Below are positions 1 through 9,516 of a DNA stretch of 64,000 nt, piece after piece. Within the stretch, counting starts at the first letter, position 1, and every line of letters starts with the position of its first letter. The translations under genes were made by a program, and so were the position numbers. A model generated the notes under the pieces. It did not search any database and was not told where the DNA came from. It was given only the letters and a program-made list of their open reading frames with translations. Source of the DNA: Chitinophaga niastensis (GTDB lineage: Bacteria > Bacteroidota > Bacteroidia > Chitinophagales > Chitinophagaceae); NCBI RefSeq assembly GCF_003014755.1, contig NZ_PYAW01000002.1, forward strand, positions 682,001 through 746,000. The letters run 5' to 3'.

Positions 1-754
1 GCGCACCACCACGGGCCAGTCTGAAGCCTGTCATCACTTCATCAAAGATGAGCAGTATATTATTTTGATCACATATTTTACGCAAGCCTTCCAGGAAGCC
101 CGGTTGTGGCAGGATACAGCCCATATTACCAGCAACAGGTTCTACAATGATAGCTGCAATCTGATCTTTATTATCTGCTACCAGTTGTTCTACAGCAGGT
201 AAATTATTGTAGGGTGCAGTGAGTGTATCATCCGCTACACTGGCTGTTACACCGGGAACAGACTGAATACCTAAGGTGGCTACACCGCTGCCGGCGCTTA
301 CCAGGAAAGCATCTGCATGCCCGTGATAACAACCCTCAAATTTGATAAACTTATTGCGGCCGGTGTAACCTCTTGCCAGCCTGATGGCTGTCATACAGGC
401 TTCTGTGCCGGAGTTTACCATGCGGATCATATCGATGTTAGGCACCATGCTTACTATCAGTTCTGCAATCTTTGTTTCCAGTTCTGTAGGTGCACCAAAA
501 GAAGTGGAGTAGGTGGCATATTCCTGTATAGCTTTTACCACCGGCTCATATGCATGGCCGAGGATCATAGGTCCCCAGGAATTAATGTAGTCGATGTATT
601 TATTGCCATCTACGTCATACATGTAGGCGCCCTTAGCACGTTCCATGAATACGGGCGTGCCGCCTACACTTTTAAATGCGCGTACGGGAGAGTTAACACC
701 GCCGGGGATTACCTGCTTTGCTTTCCCGAATAACATTTCACTTTTACTGTACAT
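1..754 (-). CDS. hemL: glutamate-1-semialdehyde 2,1-aminomutase, 3' part missing
   Basis: PLP enzyme that converts glutamate-1-semialdehyde to 5-aminolevulinate, the last step of the C5 route to ALA. Only the first 251 codons are in the window; the gene runs off the left edge, so the catalytic lysine is not visible. The N-terminus [13 protein letters not shown] followed by [17 protein letters not shown] is typical of HemL, and near the cut end the frame reads [16 protein letters not shown], the PLP-ring aspartate region. The start is the ATG at 754, 37 bp after the hemB stop, so it is probably the last gene of the leftward heme operon. Confidence 0.96.
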   Translation of the reverse strand, partial: MYSKSEMLFGKAKQVIPGGVNSPVRAFKSVGGTPVFMERAKGAYMYDVDGNKYIDYINSWGPMILGHAYEPVVKAIQEYATYSTSFGAPTELETKIAELIVSMVPNIDMIRMVNSGTEACMTAIRLARGYTGRNKFIKFEGCYHGHADAFLVSAGSGVATLGIQSVPGVTASVADDTLTAPYNNLPAVEQLVADNKDQIAAIIVEPVAGNMGCILPQPGFLEGLRKICDQNNILLIFDEVMTGFRLARGGA

Positions 755-791
755 CTGTTGGTGGTTTATTATTTTGATGCAAGATACTTAA

Positions 792-1763
792 TTATGCATT
801 CAGCAATTTTACGGCATCTTTCGCAAAGTAGGTAGCAATCAGATCCGCGCCTGCACGTTTAATGCTGGTCATGCTTTCCAGTATGGCCTTGTTTTCATCC
901 AGCCATCCTCTTTCTGCTGCAGCTTTGATCATGGCATACTCGCCACTTACATGGTATGCACTAACAGGAACGGTTGTATGATCTTTTATGATACGCATAA
1001 TATCAAGGTAAGCCATGGCCGGTTTTACCATTACAATATCAGCACCTTCTTCAATATCCATCAGTGTTTCCTTGATGGCTTCGCGGGAATTGGCGTAGTC
1101 CATCTGGTATGTTTTTTTATCGCCGAAGCCGGGAGCGGAATCCAGTGCATCGCGGAACGGACCGTAAAAGCAGGAAGCATATTTGGCACTATATGCCATG
1201 ATACCTGTTTTATCGAAACCATTTTCTTCCAGGATGTTACGGATAGCGAGAATGCGGCCGTCCATCATATCGCTGGGGGCTACAAAGTCGGCACCTGCCT
1301 GTGCATGGCTCAAACTCATACGTGCCAGCACTTCTACGGTAGGATCATTTACTATTTCTGTACCGGAAACAATGCCATCATGACCATAAGAAGAGTACGG
1401 ATCAAGTGCTACATCTGTCATGACTACCATTTCAGGAATGGCATGCTTAATGCCGCGAATAGCACGCTGCATCAGACCGTTCGGGTTAACGGCTTCGGTA
1501 CCTTTATTATCTTTTACACTATCCAACGCTTTCACAAACAGCAGCACACTTTTAATACCCATGCTCCAGAGTTCTTTGGCCTCTTTAATAGTAAGGTCTA
1601 AGGAATATCTGAAATAACCTGGCATAGAGCTGATCTCTTCCTTCACATTTTCTCCTTCGGTAACAAATAATGGCGCTATGAAATCGCTTGGCCTTAATAT
1701 TGTTTCCGCAACCATTGCACGAATGGCGGGAGATGTTCTTAAGATTCTGTTTCTTCTGATCAT
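792..1763 (-). CDS. hemB: delta-aminolevulinic acid dehydratase (porphobilinogen synthase)
   Basis: Condenses two 5-aminolevulinate molecules to porphobilinogen in the cytosol. The 323 aa length is normal. The two active-site lysines are visible in YSAKYAS (K194) and MVKPAM (K247). The metal-site segment reads DVALDPYSSYGHDG (residues 117-130): aspartates replace the cysteines of zinc-type enzymes, so this should be the Mg-dependent, zinc-independent class. It lies between hemF and hemL on the same strand with short gaps (67 and 37 bp). The ATG at 1763 gives the family-typical N-terminus. Confidence 0.98.
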   Translation of the reverse strand: MIRRNRILRTSPAIRAMVAETILRPSDFIAPLFVTEGENVKEEISSMPGYFRYSLDLTIKEAKELWSMGIKSVLLFVKALDSVKDNKGTEAVNPNGLMQRAIRGIKHAIPEMVVMTDVALDPYSSYGHDGIVSGTEIVNDPTVEVLARMSLSHAQAGADFVAPSDMMDGRILAIRNILEENGFDKTGIMAYSAKYASCFYGPFRDALDSAPGFGDKKTYQMDYANSREAIKETLMDIEEGADIVMVKPAMAYLDIMRIIKDHTTVPVSAYHVSGEYAMIKAAAERGWLDENKAILESMTSIKRAGADLIATYFAKDAVKLLNA

Positions 1764-1830
1764 CTGTATAAAAATTTATTTTTTTCCTACCGATATAATG
1801 CGCCTGAAGGCACATATTGTGTTTTGATGT

Positions 1831-2742
1831 TTATTTAACCCATTGTCTTGGCTTCAGGAACTCTTCCAGTTGCGCTTCGGGGCTACCCGGTACTGTATGG
1901 AAGTCGTATTCCCAGCGGGCTACCGGAGGTAAGCTCATGAGAATGGATTCTGTACGGCCATTGGTTTTTAAACCAAAGAGGGTGCCTCTGTCGTGGATGA
2001 GGTTAAACTCTACATAACGTCCACGTCTATACGCTTGCCAGCTTCTATGGGCATCTGTATAAGGCAGATCTTTTGTTTTTTCCACAATAGGCAGATATGC
2101 CTGCAAAAACGCTTTCCCGTTGGCTTGTGAGAAATTAGATAATTGCTCCGCGCTCCTGTTTTCATCAGGACGCAGGTAATCATAAAAAATACCACCTATA
2201 CCACGAGCTTCGTTGTTACGATGTTTATTGATAAAATATTCATCGCAATGTTTTTTATATGTTGGATAAAGATCTATACCAAAAGGATCGCAGGCGTCTT
2301 TAAAAGTCTGGTGAAAATGACTGCCATCTTTTTCTTCCAGGTAGTAGGGTGTAAGATCTGCACCACCACCAAACCAGCTATCCTTCAGCGCACCCGCCTC
2401 ATCGTATAATTCAAAATAGCGGAAATTGGCGTGTACGGTAGGTACAAAAGGATTCACCGGATGAATCACTAATGATATACCGCATGCCATGAAGTTGCTG
2501 TTGTTTACACCAAACTGTTGTGCCATAGCTTCCGGCAATACCCCATGCACAATAGAAGTGCTCACACCACCTTTTTCAAACACATTACCATCTGCTATTA
2601 CGCGCGACTTGCCACCACCGCCGCCGGGGCGTTCCCAGCGATCTTCCCGGAAGGATGCCTTACCGTCTATTTTTTCCAGGGCTGCACAGATCTCGTCCTG
2701 CAGGCCGTGAATAAATGATATGAAATCGTTTTTGATGCTCAT
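1831..2742 (-). CDS. hemF: oxygen-dependent coproporphyrinogen III oxidase
   Basis: Oxidative decarboxylation of coproporphyrinogen III to protoporphyrinogen IX using O2. The 303 aa protein carries the family landmarks FREDRWERPGGGGG near residue 31, NFRYFEL, and WFGGGADLTPYYLEEKD, plus the C-terminal FHTVPGSPEAQLEEFLKPRQW. No radical-SAM HemN is present in the window, so this copy implies aerobic heme synthesis. It is separated from upstream hemE by an inverted repeat (2760-2826) that may terminate or attenuate transcription between the two parts of the cluster. Confidence 0.98.
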   Translation of the reverse strand: MSIKNDFISFIHGLQDEICAALEKIDGKASFREDRWERPGGGGGKSRVIADGNVFEKGGVSTSIVHGVLPEAMAQQFGVNNSNFMACGISLVIHPVNPFVPTVHANFRYFELYDEAGALKDSWFGGGADLTPYYLEEKDGSHFHQTFKDACDPFGIDLYPTYKKHCDEYFINKHRNNEARGIGGIFYDYLRPDENRSAEQLSNFSQANGKAFLQAYLPIVEKTKDLPYTDAHRSWQAYRRGRYVEFNLIHDRGTLFGLKTNGRTESILMSLPPVARWEYDFHTVPGSPEAQLEEFLKPRQWVK

Positions 2743-2759
2743 GTTTTAGCTTTTAGGCT

Positions 2760-2826
2760 TTAGCTATTAGCTTTTAGCAGTTAGCATAGTCATAATTGGT
2801 CCTAACTGCTAAAAGCTAATTGCTAA
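2760..2826. repeat. heptamer-built inverted repeat between hemF and hemE
   Basis: Perfect 19-bp arms at 2766-2784 and 2802-2820, extendable with one mismatch to 2760/2826. The left arm and its flank (from about 2746) read as 7-bp units of the form GCnnTTA (GCTTTTA, GCTATTA, GCAGTTA). It lies between two co-directional genes, so if it folds in RNA it would act inside the heme transcript. Same family as the repeats at 15395, 24488 and 34187. Confidence 0.85.
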
Positions 2827-2829
2827 CAG

Positions 2830-3858
2830 CTATCCGTGTGCTTTAACTGTTTCTACAAATGCTTTTGCGTGATCTACGGATACATTCGGTAAAATGCCAT
2901 GCCCCAGGTTAGCAATGTAACGCTGTCTGCCAAAGCCTTTCAGCATTTCTTTGACTGCCTTTTCAATTTCAGGGATAGGCGCCAGCAATTTAGCCGGATC
3001 AAAGTTACCCTGCAGGGTGATGTTATTACCGGCAAACTGGCGGGCCAGTTCAGGTTTGATGCACCAGTCGATACCCAAACCGTGTGCGCCGGTAGCGGCC
3101 ATGTCTTCCAGTGCAAACCAGGCACCTTTTGCAAATACGATAGTAGGACAAACATCCTTCATCGCAGTTACTATCTGACGGATATATTGTAAAGAGAAAA
3201 TTTCGAAATCCTGTGGACTGAGCAAACCACCCCACGAGTCAAATACCTGTACAGTATCGGCTCCTGCGGCTACCTGTGCTTTCAGGTAAGCAATGGTAGT
3301 ATCTGTAATCATCTGCAGTAACTGGTGTGCTACAGCCGGTTGCTGATAGCAGAATGCTTTGGCTTCATCAAAAGTTTTGGAGCCTTTACCCTGTACCATA
3401 TAACAAAGGAGCGTCCAGGGAGCGCCACCAAAGCCAATCAGCGGTACACGGCCATCAAGTGTTTTTTTGGTGAGCTTCAGTGCATCAAATACATAATGCA
3501 ATCTTTCCTGTACATCGGGAACGCATAAACGCTGTAAGTCGTGTGCACCTTTGATAGGATCGGGGAGCAGGGGGCCTATCTTTTCTATCAGCTGTACTTC
3601 CATGCCCATGGCTTGTGGAACTACGAGAATATCAGAAAAAATAATAGCAGCGTCTACGCCTACCTGATCTACCGGCATCACGGTTATCTCTGTAGCCAGT
3701 TCGGGATTTTCGCAGCGTTCAAAAAAAGTATATTTATCGCGCAGTTTGATATAATCCGGGAGGTAGCGGCCAGCCTGGCGCATCATCCATACTGGTGTGC
3801 GGGACACCGTTTCACCTTTAAGGGCTTTCAGCAATAAGTCGTTCTTCAATGCGCTCAT
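2830..3858 (-). CDS. hemE: uroporphyrinogen decarboxylase
   Basis: Decarboxylates the four acetate side chains of uroporphyrinogen III to give coproporphyrinogen III. It is 342 aa long, with the N-terminal signature [16 protein letters not shown] (about residues 21-36), the conserved [15 protein letters not shown], and [16 protein letters not shown]. The ATG start overlaps the hemD stop by 4 bp (3855-3858), which indicates translational coupling in the hemC-D-E block. Confidence 0.98.
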   Translation of the reverse strand: MSALKNDLLLKALKGETVSRTPVWMMRQAGRYLPDYIKLRDKYTFFERCENPELATEITVMPVDQVGVDAAIIFSDILVVPQAMGMEVQLIEKIGPLLPDPIKGAHDLQRLCVPDVQERLHYVFDALKLTKKTLDGRVPLIGFGGAPWTLLCYMVQGKGSKTFDEAKAFCYQQPAVAHQLLQMITDTTIAYLKAQVAAGADTVQVFDSWGGLLSPQDFEIFSLQYIRQIVTAMKDVCPTIVFAKGAWFALEDMAATGAHGLGIDWCIKPELARQFAGNNITLQGNFDPAKLLAPIPEIEKAVKEMLKGFGRQRYIANLGHGILPNVSVDHAKAFVETVKAHG

Positions 3859-4574
3859 TCGTAGCAGTTAATGTTGTTAAAATAAAATATAGCTGTTTGC
3901 ACCATGCTTTCCGGGCTGGTGCCGGTGCTTACAATAATTTTGTTGCTGGTATAATCTTTCAGTGCCACAGCGGTGGTGGTACCTATGGCAAAGCAAACGG
4001 TATTTTTATGGATGCTGTTTGCTGAAAAGAAACTCTTTGCTGCACTGGGACTGAAAAAAAGGATGCCATCGTAATCATCAGTAATAACAACCGTTATGGG
4101 TGTATTTTCGTAGATCACATATTCATTTACGATAATTCCCGCCGCCTTTAATTTTCCGGGTAGTTCGTTTCTCCGCTGGTTTCCGCAAAAAAAACTTACT
4201 TCGTGTGTGCTTTCGCGTTGTATAATTGCATCAGCCAGGTCATTTCCATAATCAGCTTCTGCCAGTATAGTACAATCCGGAAATGTTTCCAGTACTGATT
4301 GTTTGGTGTTGCCGGCAATGCAGGCAATCTGCGCGTCCGGAACGACGGTGTTGAACAGATAATTTTTGCTGAGGATCTGCACCGCATTAGCACTGGTAAA
4401 TACCATTGTTTTGCTGACCGCATCATGGATTTTTTCCTGCAAACCGGGTAGCAGTAACGGCTTTATTTGTATGAACTCCTGCACATCAATATGTATACCA
4501 CGTTCACCAGCAACAGCGATCAGGCTGTCTGTTACAGGTCTGGTGCATAATATGCGGTATTTATCATTTGACAT
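3855..4574 (-). CDS. hemD: uroporphyrinogen-III synthase
   Basis: Cyclises hydroxymethylbilane with inversion of ring D. HemD proteins are poorly conserved, so this 239 aa assignment rests on weak internal signals ([12 protein letters not shown] near residue 56, [11 protein letters not shown] near 170, [14 protein letters not shown] near 196) and on its position: it overlaps hemC by 11 bp and hemE by 4 bp in the canonical order C-D-E. The length fits the family. No alternative product is suggested by the context. Confidence 0.92.
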   Translation of the reverse strand: MSNDKYRILCTRPVTDSLIAVAGERGIHIDVQEFIQIKPLLLPGLQEKIHDAVSKTMVFTSANAVQILSKNYLFNTVVPDAQIACIAGNTKQSVLETFPDCTILAEADYGNDLADAIIQRESTHEVSFFCGNQRRNELPGKLKAAGIIVNEYVIYENTPITVVITDDYDGILFFSPSAAKSFFSANSIHKNTVCFAIGTTTAVALKDYTSNKIIVSTGTSPESMVQTAIFYFNNINCYE

Positions 4575-5484
4575 TTCTGATCTGTGCTACTATTTCAGCG
4601 CCGCCTTGCGCCATGATGTCCTGTGCTGCTTCCTGTCCGAGGGCATGTGCCTTGTCCAGTGGCACTTCGCGCGTAGTGCTGAAGAACTGTGAGCCGTCCA
4701 GGCTGCAAAGTTCGCCGCTAAAGTGTACGGTATTGTTTTGTATATAAGCATACGCGCTGATAGGAGTAGTACAACCACCCATCAAAGTGCGTAAAAAATC
4801 GCGTTCTATATTTGTTGTCAGTGCTGTTTCATCGTGATTAAACAGTACACAGGCTTCTCTGCAAAAAGCATCATCTTCTCTGCAAACAACTACTATCGCG
4901 CCTTGTGCAGGTGCAGGCAGCATCCAGTCTAAATCAATGGAGTTAGCCGGGCGGATGTTGATCCTTTCCAGTCCGGCAACGGCAAAGATGGCGCCGTCCC
5001 AGTTTTCAGCAGCCAGTTTCTGTAAACGCGTATTCACATTACCGCGCAGGTTATGCAGCTGGTGATGTGGATATTTGCGCAGCCACTGGGCTTTGCGGCG
5101 TACACTGCTGGTAGCAATGTTAGCAATATAGTCTGCCTGATCAAGAAAATCAGTATTGGATTTATATACCAGCAAATCCTTTACAGGGCCACGTTGCAGT
5201 ACAGCTGCGGGTACTATCTGTTTAGGTAATTGCGTGGGAACATCTTTGAGGGAATGAACGGCAACGTCTATACGATTATTGAGTAGTGCGAGGTCGAGGC
5301 TTTTGGTAAAAATGCCTTGTACACCGATTTCGTACAGTGGGGTAACCAGGTCAATATCGCCTTCACTTTTAATGGGCACCAGCTCGGTGCTGTAACCCTG
5401 CGCAGTGAGCAGATCCCTTACCTGGTGTGCCTGCCACAGTGCCAGCTGGCTTTCTCTTGTACCTATCCTGATAACTCTATCCAT
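4564..5484 (-). CDS. hemC: hydroxymethylbilane synthase (porphobilinogen deaminase)
   Basis: Polymerises four porphobilinogens into hydroxymethylbilane. It has 306 aa, with N-terminal IRIGTRESQLALWQA, catalytic aspartate in HSLKDVPT (D81), the arginine patch TSSVRRKAQW (about 125-134), and the cofactor cysteine C238 in LMGGCTTPISAYA that anchors the dipyrromethane primer. All key residues are present. It starts only 4 bp after the hemA stop and overlaps hemD, so it is co-transcribed with both. Confidence 0.98.
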   Translation of the reverse strand: MDRVIRIGTRESQLALWQAHQVRDLLTAQGYSTELVPIKSEGDIDLVTPLYEIGVQGIFTKSLDLALLNNRIDVAVHSLKDVPTQLPKQIVPAAVLQRGPVKDLLVYKSNTDFLDQADYIANIATSSVRRKAQWLRKYPHHQLHNLRGNVNTRLQKLAAENWDGAIFAVAGLERINIRPANSIDLDWMLPAPAQGAIVVVCREDDAFCREACVLFNHDETALTTNIERDFLRTLMGGCTTPISAYAYIQNNTVHFSGELCSLDGSQFFSTTREVPLDKAHALGQEAAQDIMAQGGAEIVAQIRNVK

Positions 5485-5488
5485 TTGT

Positions 5489-6742
5489 TTATTCCTGGTT
5501 AACTCCGGTCTCGAAAATATCGTTAATCATGGCGATGTACTGGTCACTTTTGTCAGTTTCCTTACGTACTTTACCTGCCATGAGGTTGATCATTTTTTGT
5601 ATGATGCGGGAAGATACCAGCTCGATATCTTCCATTTTATAGTTGCCGCCATTCTTCTGTTGCTGTATTTCGCGCATGTGTATTTCATGCAGCTTATCTT
5701 TCACTGCTTTTAATACAACTGCGTGTTTGCGCATTTTGTACCAGTACAGGAATTCGTCCATATGTTCTTCAATGATGGCGATAGCCTTAGGAACTTCTCC
5801 CAGCCTGTTTTGCAGGGTTTCATCCTGTACTTTCGACAGCTCATCCACATTCACAAGGGTGATGTGTGCAAGATCACCAACGGCTGCTTCCACGTTGAAT
5901 GGAATAGATAAGTCGATGATGAGTTTGGGTGATGAGTTGGCCAGGTGGCTTGCCAAAACTGTTGGATGTGGCGCATTAGAAGCTACGAGGATCACATCCG
6001 CCTGTTGCATTTCACTCACCATATTTTCAATGGGAGCGAACCTCAGTCCGTGCTGGTCAGCAAAATCAGCTGCTACCTGCATCGTGCGGTTAATGAGTGT
6101 TACTTCTTTTACACCCAGGTATTCGATCATGTTTTTGCAGGTATTGCGGCCTATTTTGCCAACTCCCAGCAATACGATCTTTTTATTTTTAACATCCGGG
6201 CAAATGCGTTCAAGCATGCGTACAGTGGCAAAAGCCACCGATACAGTGCCTTTGCTAAGACCGGTTTCTGTTTTAATGAGTTTGGAAACCTGTAATACAC
6301 TGTTTACCAGTCTTTCCAGGAAACTGCCGAGGCATTGTTGTGCTTTGGCAAATTTTGTAGCATTGCGGATCTGGCCTATGATCTCGTAATCACCGAGAAT
6401 CTGGGAGTCCAGACCTGTACCTACCTGGTATAAGTGTTTGATAGCCTCTTCGCCGGATTTGACGTAGGCTAATTCTTCCAGCTGACTTCTGTCACCGTTT
6501 GATTCCTTGCATAGCAAGTCCATAAGCTGACCAGGGTTGGCCGCAAATCCGTATACTTCCGTTCTGTTACAAGTGGAAAGTACAAAGAGATCATCTAATT
6601 GCACAGTCCTGGCGCGCTCCAGGAGTTGTTGGTATTGGGCCGGACTAATGGCGTATAATCCCCTGATAGCAGCGTCTGTTTTCTTATAGTTGATCCCAAC
6701 GATATGAAAATTTGCTATTTCTTTTGAATGACTGACCTGCAT
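5489..6742 (-). CDS. hemA: glutamyl-tRNA reductase
   Basis: NADPH-dependent reduction of glutamyl-tRNA to glutamate-1-semialdehyde, the committed and usually regulated step of the C5 pathway. The catalytic cysteine is C58 in VLSTCNRTEVYG, and the NADPH-binding motif is LLGVGKIGRNTCKN. The frame stays open to a TTG at 6793, but a perfect TAnnTTTG promoter element lies at 6766-6773, so the ATG at 6742 (MQVSHSKEIANF, 417 aa) is the better start. It is the first gene of the leftward heme operon and divergent from hemH. Confidence 0.97.
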   Translation of the reverse strand: MQVSHSKEIANFHIVGINYKKTDAAIRGLYAISPAQYQQLLERARTVQLDDLFVLSTCNRTEVYGFAANPGQLMDLLCKESNGDRSQLEELAYVKSGEEAIKHLYQVGTGLDSQILGDYEIIGQIRNATKFAKAQQCLGSFLERLVNSVLQVSKLIKTETGLSKGTVSVAFATVRMLERICPDVKNKKIVLLGVGKIGRNTCKNMIEYLGVKEVTLINRTMQVAADFADQHGLRFAPIENMVSEMQQADVILVASNAPHPTVLASHLANSSPKLIIDLSIPFNVEAAVGDLAHITLVNVDELSKVQDETLQNRLGEVPKAIAIIEEHMDEFLYWYKMRKHAVVLKAVKDKLHEIHMREIQQQKNGGNYKMEDIELVSSRIIQKMINLMAGKVRKETDKSDQYIAMINDIFETGVNQE

Positions 6743-6765
6743 GTTCTTGTATAAGCTTCCGGTTG

Positions 6766-6793
6766 CAAAAGTACTTTCATACGTCCCAAACAA
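6766..6793 (-). promoter_or_regulatory. putative sigma-A-type promoter of the hemA operon
   Basis: On the minus strand, TACTTTTG (6773 to 6766) matches the Bacteroidota -7 box TAnnTTTG exactly, and TTG at 6793-6791 lies 17 bp upstream as a -33 element. The box is 24 nt before the hemA ATG. The same word TACTTTTGCAAC occurs before divergent hemH. Confidence 0.6.
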
Positions 6794-7031
6794 AAGGGTT
6801 TAGGCTGTCATTAGTGTGTCATTTCTCCTACTGGTAATTATGAGCATGAAAAAATGATTTTTATCAGGTTTTACAGGAGTTGGCCGGAGATTTAGCGAAT
6901 AACACGAATATACAAAATCTGACTGCAGAATCATTACAAACACATGACATAAACACGGAGATGCTTGTTAAAAGCGGCGTGCATAAAGCTTGCCGCATGA
7001 TTATGAGAACTATTTGTTTCAATTTGTTCTT

Positions 7032-7039
7032 TACTTTTG
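7032..7039 (+). promoter_or_regulatory. putative -7 box of hemH
   Basis: TACTTTTG matches TAnnTTTG exactly and sits 18 nt before the ATG at 7058. The nearest TTTG upstream (7013-7016) is only 15 bp away, so the -33 element is uncertain. The in-frame TTG at 7037 falls inside this box, which argues against it as the start of hemH. Confidence 0.45.
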
Positions 7040-7057
7040 CAACAATTTATAAAGAGC

Positions 7058-8092
7058 ATGGTATCAAAATCTGATGTTGGAATTATATTGATGAACCTCG
7101 GGTCGCCGGATTCTACGGCTATTCCGGACGTGAAACGTTATCTGAACGAATTTCTGATGGACAAGCGGGTAATTGATTATCCGTGGTTATTACGTAAAAT
7201 ACTGATTGAAGGTATTATTGTACCAAAGCGTGCGGAGCAATCTGCCAGAGCGTATGCGTCTATCTGGTGGAAAGAAGGATCACCACTGGTGGTACTTACC
7301 AAACAATTACAGCTGGCTGTGCAAAATGATATGGAGATACCGGTGGAAATAGCCATGCGTTACGGTAATCCCAGCCCGGAAGTAGCTTACGAGAATTTGC
7401 TGAAGCAAAATCCTGATCTGAAAGAAGTAGTGTTGTTGCCGCTCTATCCGCATTATGCCATGTCTTCTTACGAAACAGGTTTAGTATACGCGGAGGAGAT
7501 CTATAAAAAGAAGAAATATAAATTTAAGCTCTCAGTTATACCGCCATTTTATGATGAACCGGATTATATCCATGCATTAACAGAGAGTATGCGCCCATAT
7601 CTGCAAAAGGAGTATGATTACATATTATTCAGTTATCATGGTTTGCCCGAAAGACATATGCGCAAAGCAGATCCTACGGGTGCGCATTGTATGAAAGTGA
7701 ATGATTGTTGCCATGTGAAATCGTCTGCACATGATTTCTGTTACCGTCATCAGATCACTGTTACTTCTGAGCTGGTAGCAGAAAAGCTGGGATTGCCGAG
7801 GGAAAAATGGGGTATCTCTTTTCAGTCCAGATTGGGACGGGAAGAGTGGCTGAAGCCTTATACAGCGGGTTTGCTGGAAACATTGCCTGCGGAAGGAAAG
7901 AAAAAATTACTGATTGTGTGCCCGGCATTTGTATCTGATTGCCTGGAAACACTGGAAGAAATAGCCGTAGAAGGAAAACATTCTTTCCTCAACAGTGGTG
8001 GTGAAACCTTTACGATGATCCCTTGTCTGAATATCCATCCCCTGTGGGTAAAGGCCGTGGTGAAGTATTGTACGCAAATAATGGAACAATAA
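7058..8092 (+). CDS. hemH: ferrochelatase
   Basis: Inserts Fe2+ into protoporphyrin IX, the last step of protoheme synthesis. The 344 aa protein (from the ATG at 7058) begins MVSKSDVGIILMNLGSPDS, has the catalytic histidine H194 in FSYHGLPERH, and ends with the conserved SFQSRLGREEWLKPYT and CPAFVSDCLETLEEI blocks. An in-frame TTG at 7037 is rejected because it lies in a promoter-like box. It is followed 17 bp later by the protoporphyrinogen oxidase gene, so the two terminal steps are co-transcribed, divergently from the early steps. Confidence 0.98.
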   Translation: MVSKSDVGIILMNLGSPDSTAIPDVKRYLNEFLMDKRVIDYPWLLRKILIEGIIVPKRAEQSARAYASIWWKEGSPLVVLTKQLQLAVQNDMEIPVEIAMRYGNPSPEVAYENLLKQNPDLKEVVLLPLYPHYAMSSYETGLVYAEEIYKKKKYKFKLSVIPPFYDEPDYIHALTESMRPYLQKEYDYILFSYHGLPERHMRKADPTGAHCMKVNDCCHVKSSAHDFCYRHQITVTSELVAEKLGLPREKWGISFQSRLGREEWLKPYTAGLLETLPAEGKKKLLIVCPAFVSDCLETLEEIAVEGKHSFLNSGGETFTMIPCLNIHPLWVKAVVKYCTQIMEQ

Positions 8093-8109
8093 CAGTTTAA
8101 TTATATTGT

Positions 8110-9456
8110 ATGCCTGAACAACCCGTAGTCATCATTGGTGCCGGTATATCCGGATTAAGTATTGCTTATGAATTGCAAAAACAGCAGGTGCCTTATCTGT
8201 TGCTGGAAGCAGGAAGCCATACAGGGGGCGTGATACAGTCCTTTCATCAGGATGGGTTTGAGTTGGATGCAGGGCCCAATACGCTCGCGGCTTCGCCGGA
8301 AGTGTTATCCTTTTTTAAAGAACTGGGACTGGAAAAAGAGATCCTGCAGGCGGCTGCCGTCAGTAAAAACCGCTTCCTGGTAAGGAATAACCAATTGCAC
8401 GGTGTATCTCCGCATCCCTTTAAAATAATGGGTTCCCCTTATTTAAGCAGGGGGAGTAAATGGCGTTTATTTACGGAACGTTTCAGGAAAGCCGCACCAG
8501 CGGCGGGAGAAGAGACAGTCACTGATTTTATTACAAGAAGGTTTAATAGAGAAATAGCCAATTATGTATTTGATCCGGTATTGTCTGGTATTTATGCCGG
8601 CAACCCCGATTTGATGAGCATTGGAGAAGTATTGCCTGCATTGCCGCGCTGGGAGCGGGAATACGGGAGTGTTACCAAAGGGCTGATGAAGGATAAAGGT
8701 GCCATGGGTGGCAGAAAGATCATCAGCTTCAGAGGTGGGAGCCAGTTGCTCACCACGCGTTTACAGGAATTATTAACCACACCGGTAAGGTTTAATTGTA
8801 CTGTAAACAATGTTGCTGTAGCAGAGAATGGCTATATGGTCAATTACACTGAAAATGGTGTGCAGTCGGCGTTACAAGCCAACAGGATTGTTTTTACCGC
8901 ACCATCATTCAGTACCGCGGAAACAATTGCATCGCTGGATCCTGCCACCGCAGCTATGTTGAACGATGTACATTATCCGCAAATGGGCGTGCTGCACCTG
9001 GGCTTTGCTGCCAGTGCATTGCCGAAACCACTGGATGGGTTTGGGTTCCTGGTACCCAATGCGGAAAACTTACATTTTCTTGGCGCTATCTGTAATTCGG
9101 CCATTTTCTCTCATAAAGCACCTGAAGGGAAAGTGTTATTTACTGTTTTTATGGGTGGGGCCAGACAGGAAAAGCTGTTTGATACCTATGATGCTGCTGT
9201 GTTACAGCAGAAAGTGGTAGCTGAAATACAATCGTTGCTACAGTTATCGGCTCCTCCGGTGATGCAGCGATTTACCTTCTGGAACAAGGCTATTCCGCAA
9301 CTGAATGTAGGACATGCTAAGTTGCGTGCCGCCGTTGCCGGCTTTGAGAAAAAATATCCAGGTTTACATGTCAGCGGTAATTACCTGCAAGGCGTAGCCA
9401 TCCCGGCTCTGCTGCAACATGCCGTAACATTTGCGGCCTCGCTGAAGAAAAATTAA
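8110..9456 (+). CDS. hemG: protoporphyrinogen oxidase, HemY/PPOX type
   Basis: FAD-dependent six-electron oxidation of protoporphyrinogen IX to protoporphyrin IX with O2. The 448 aa protein opens with the dinucleotide-binding motif IIGAGISGLSIAYEL and LLEAG, then TGGVIQSFHQDGFELDAGPNT, the usual HemY N-terminus, and ends with VSGNYLQGVAIPALLQ, the C-terminal FAD-contact motif. The coproporphyrin-dependent branch (HemQ) has no gene here, and HemF is present, which supports the protoporphyrin-dependent route. Some databases name this type hemY. Confidence 0.95.
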   Translation: MPEQPVVIIGAGISGLSIAYELQKQQVPYLLLEAGSHTGGVIQSFHQDGFELDAGPNTLAASPEVLSFFKELGLEKEILQAAAVSKNRFLVRNNQLHGVSPHPFKIMGSPYLSRGSKWRLFTERFRKAAPAAGEETVTDFITRRFNREIANYVFDPVLSGIYAGNPDLMSIGEVLPALPRWEREYGSVTKGLMKDKGAMGGRKIISFRGGSQLLTTRLQELLTTPVRFNCTVNNVAVAENGYMVNYTENGVQSALQANRIVFTAPSFSTAETIASLDPATAAMLNDVHYPQMGVLHLGFAASALPKPLDGFGFLVPNAENLHFLGAICNSAIFSHKAPEGKVLFTVFMGGARQEKLFDTYDAAVLQQKVVAEIQSLLQLSAPPVMQRFTFWNKAIPQLNVGHAKLRAAVAGFEKKYPGLHVSGNYLQGVAIPALLQHAVTFAASLKKN

Positions 9457-9516
9457 TCAAATAAATAGCTCTTTGTTAGCGTTTTTTCTTTAAATTCCAT
9501 TATAAATTTCCACCAG

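Noticed and set aside
951..1601. A 216-codon frame on the plus strand inside hemB
   Set aside because: It is a shadow of the conserved hemB frame and its translation resembles no protein.
6880..7074. A 64-codon frame between hemA and hemH
   Set aside because: It overlaps the hemH start and promoter box, has no recognisable product and no upstream signals.
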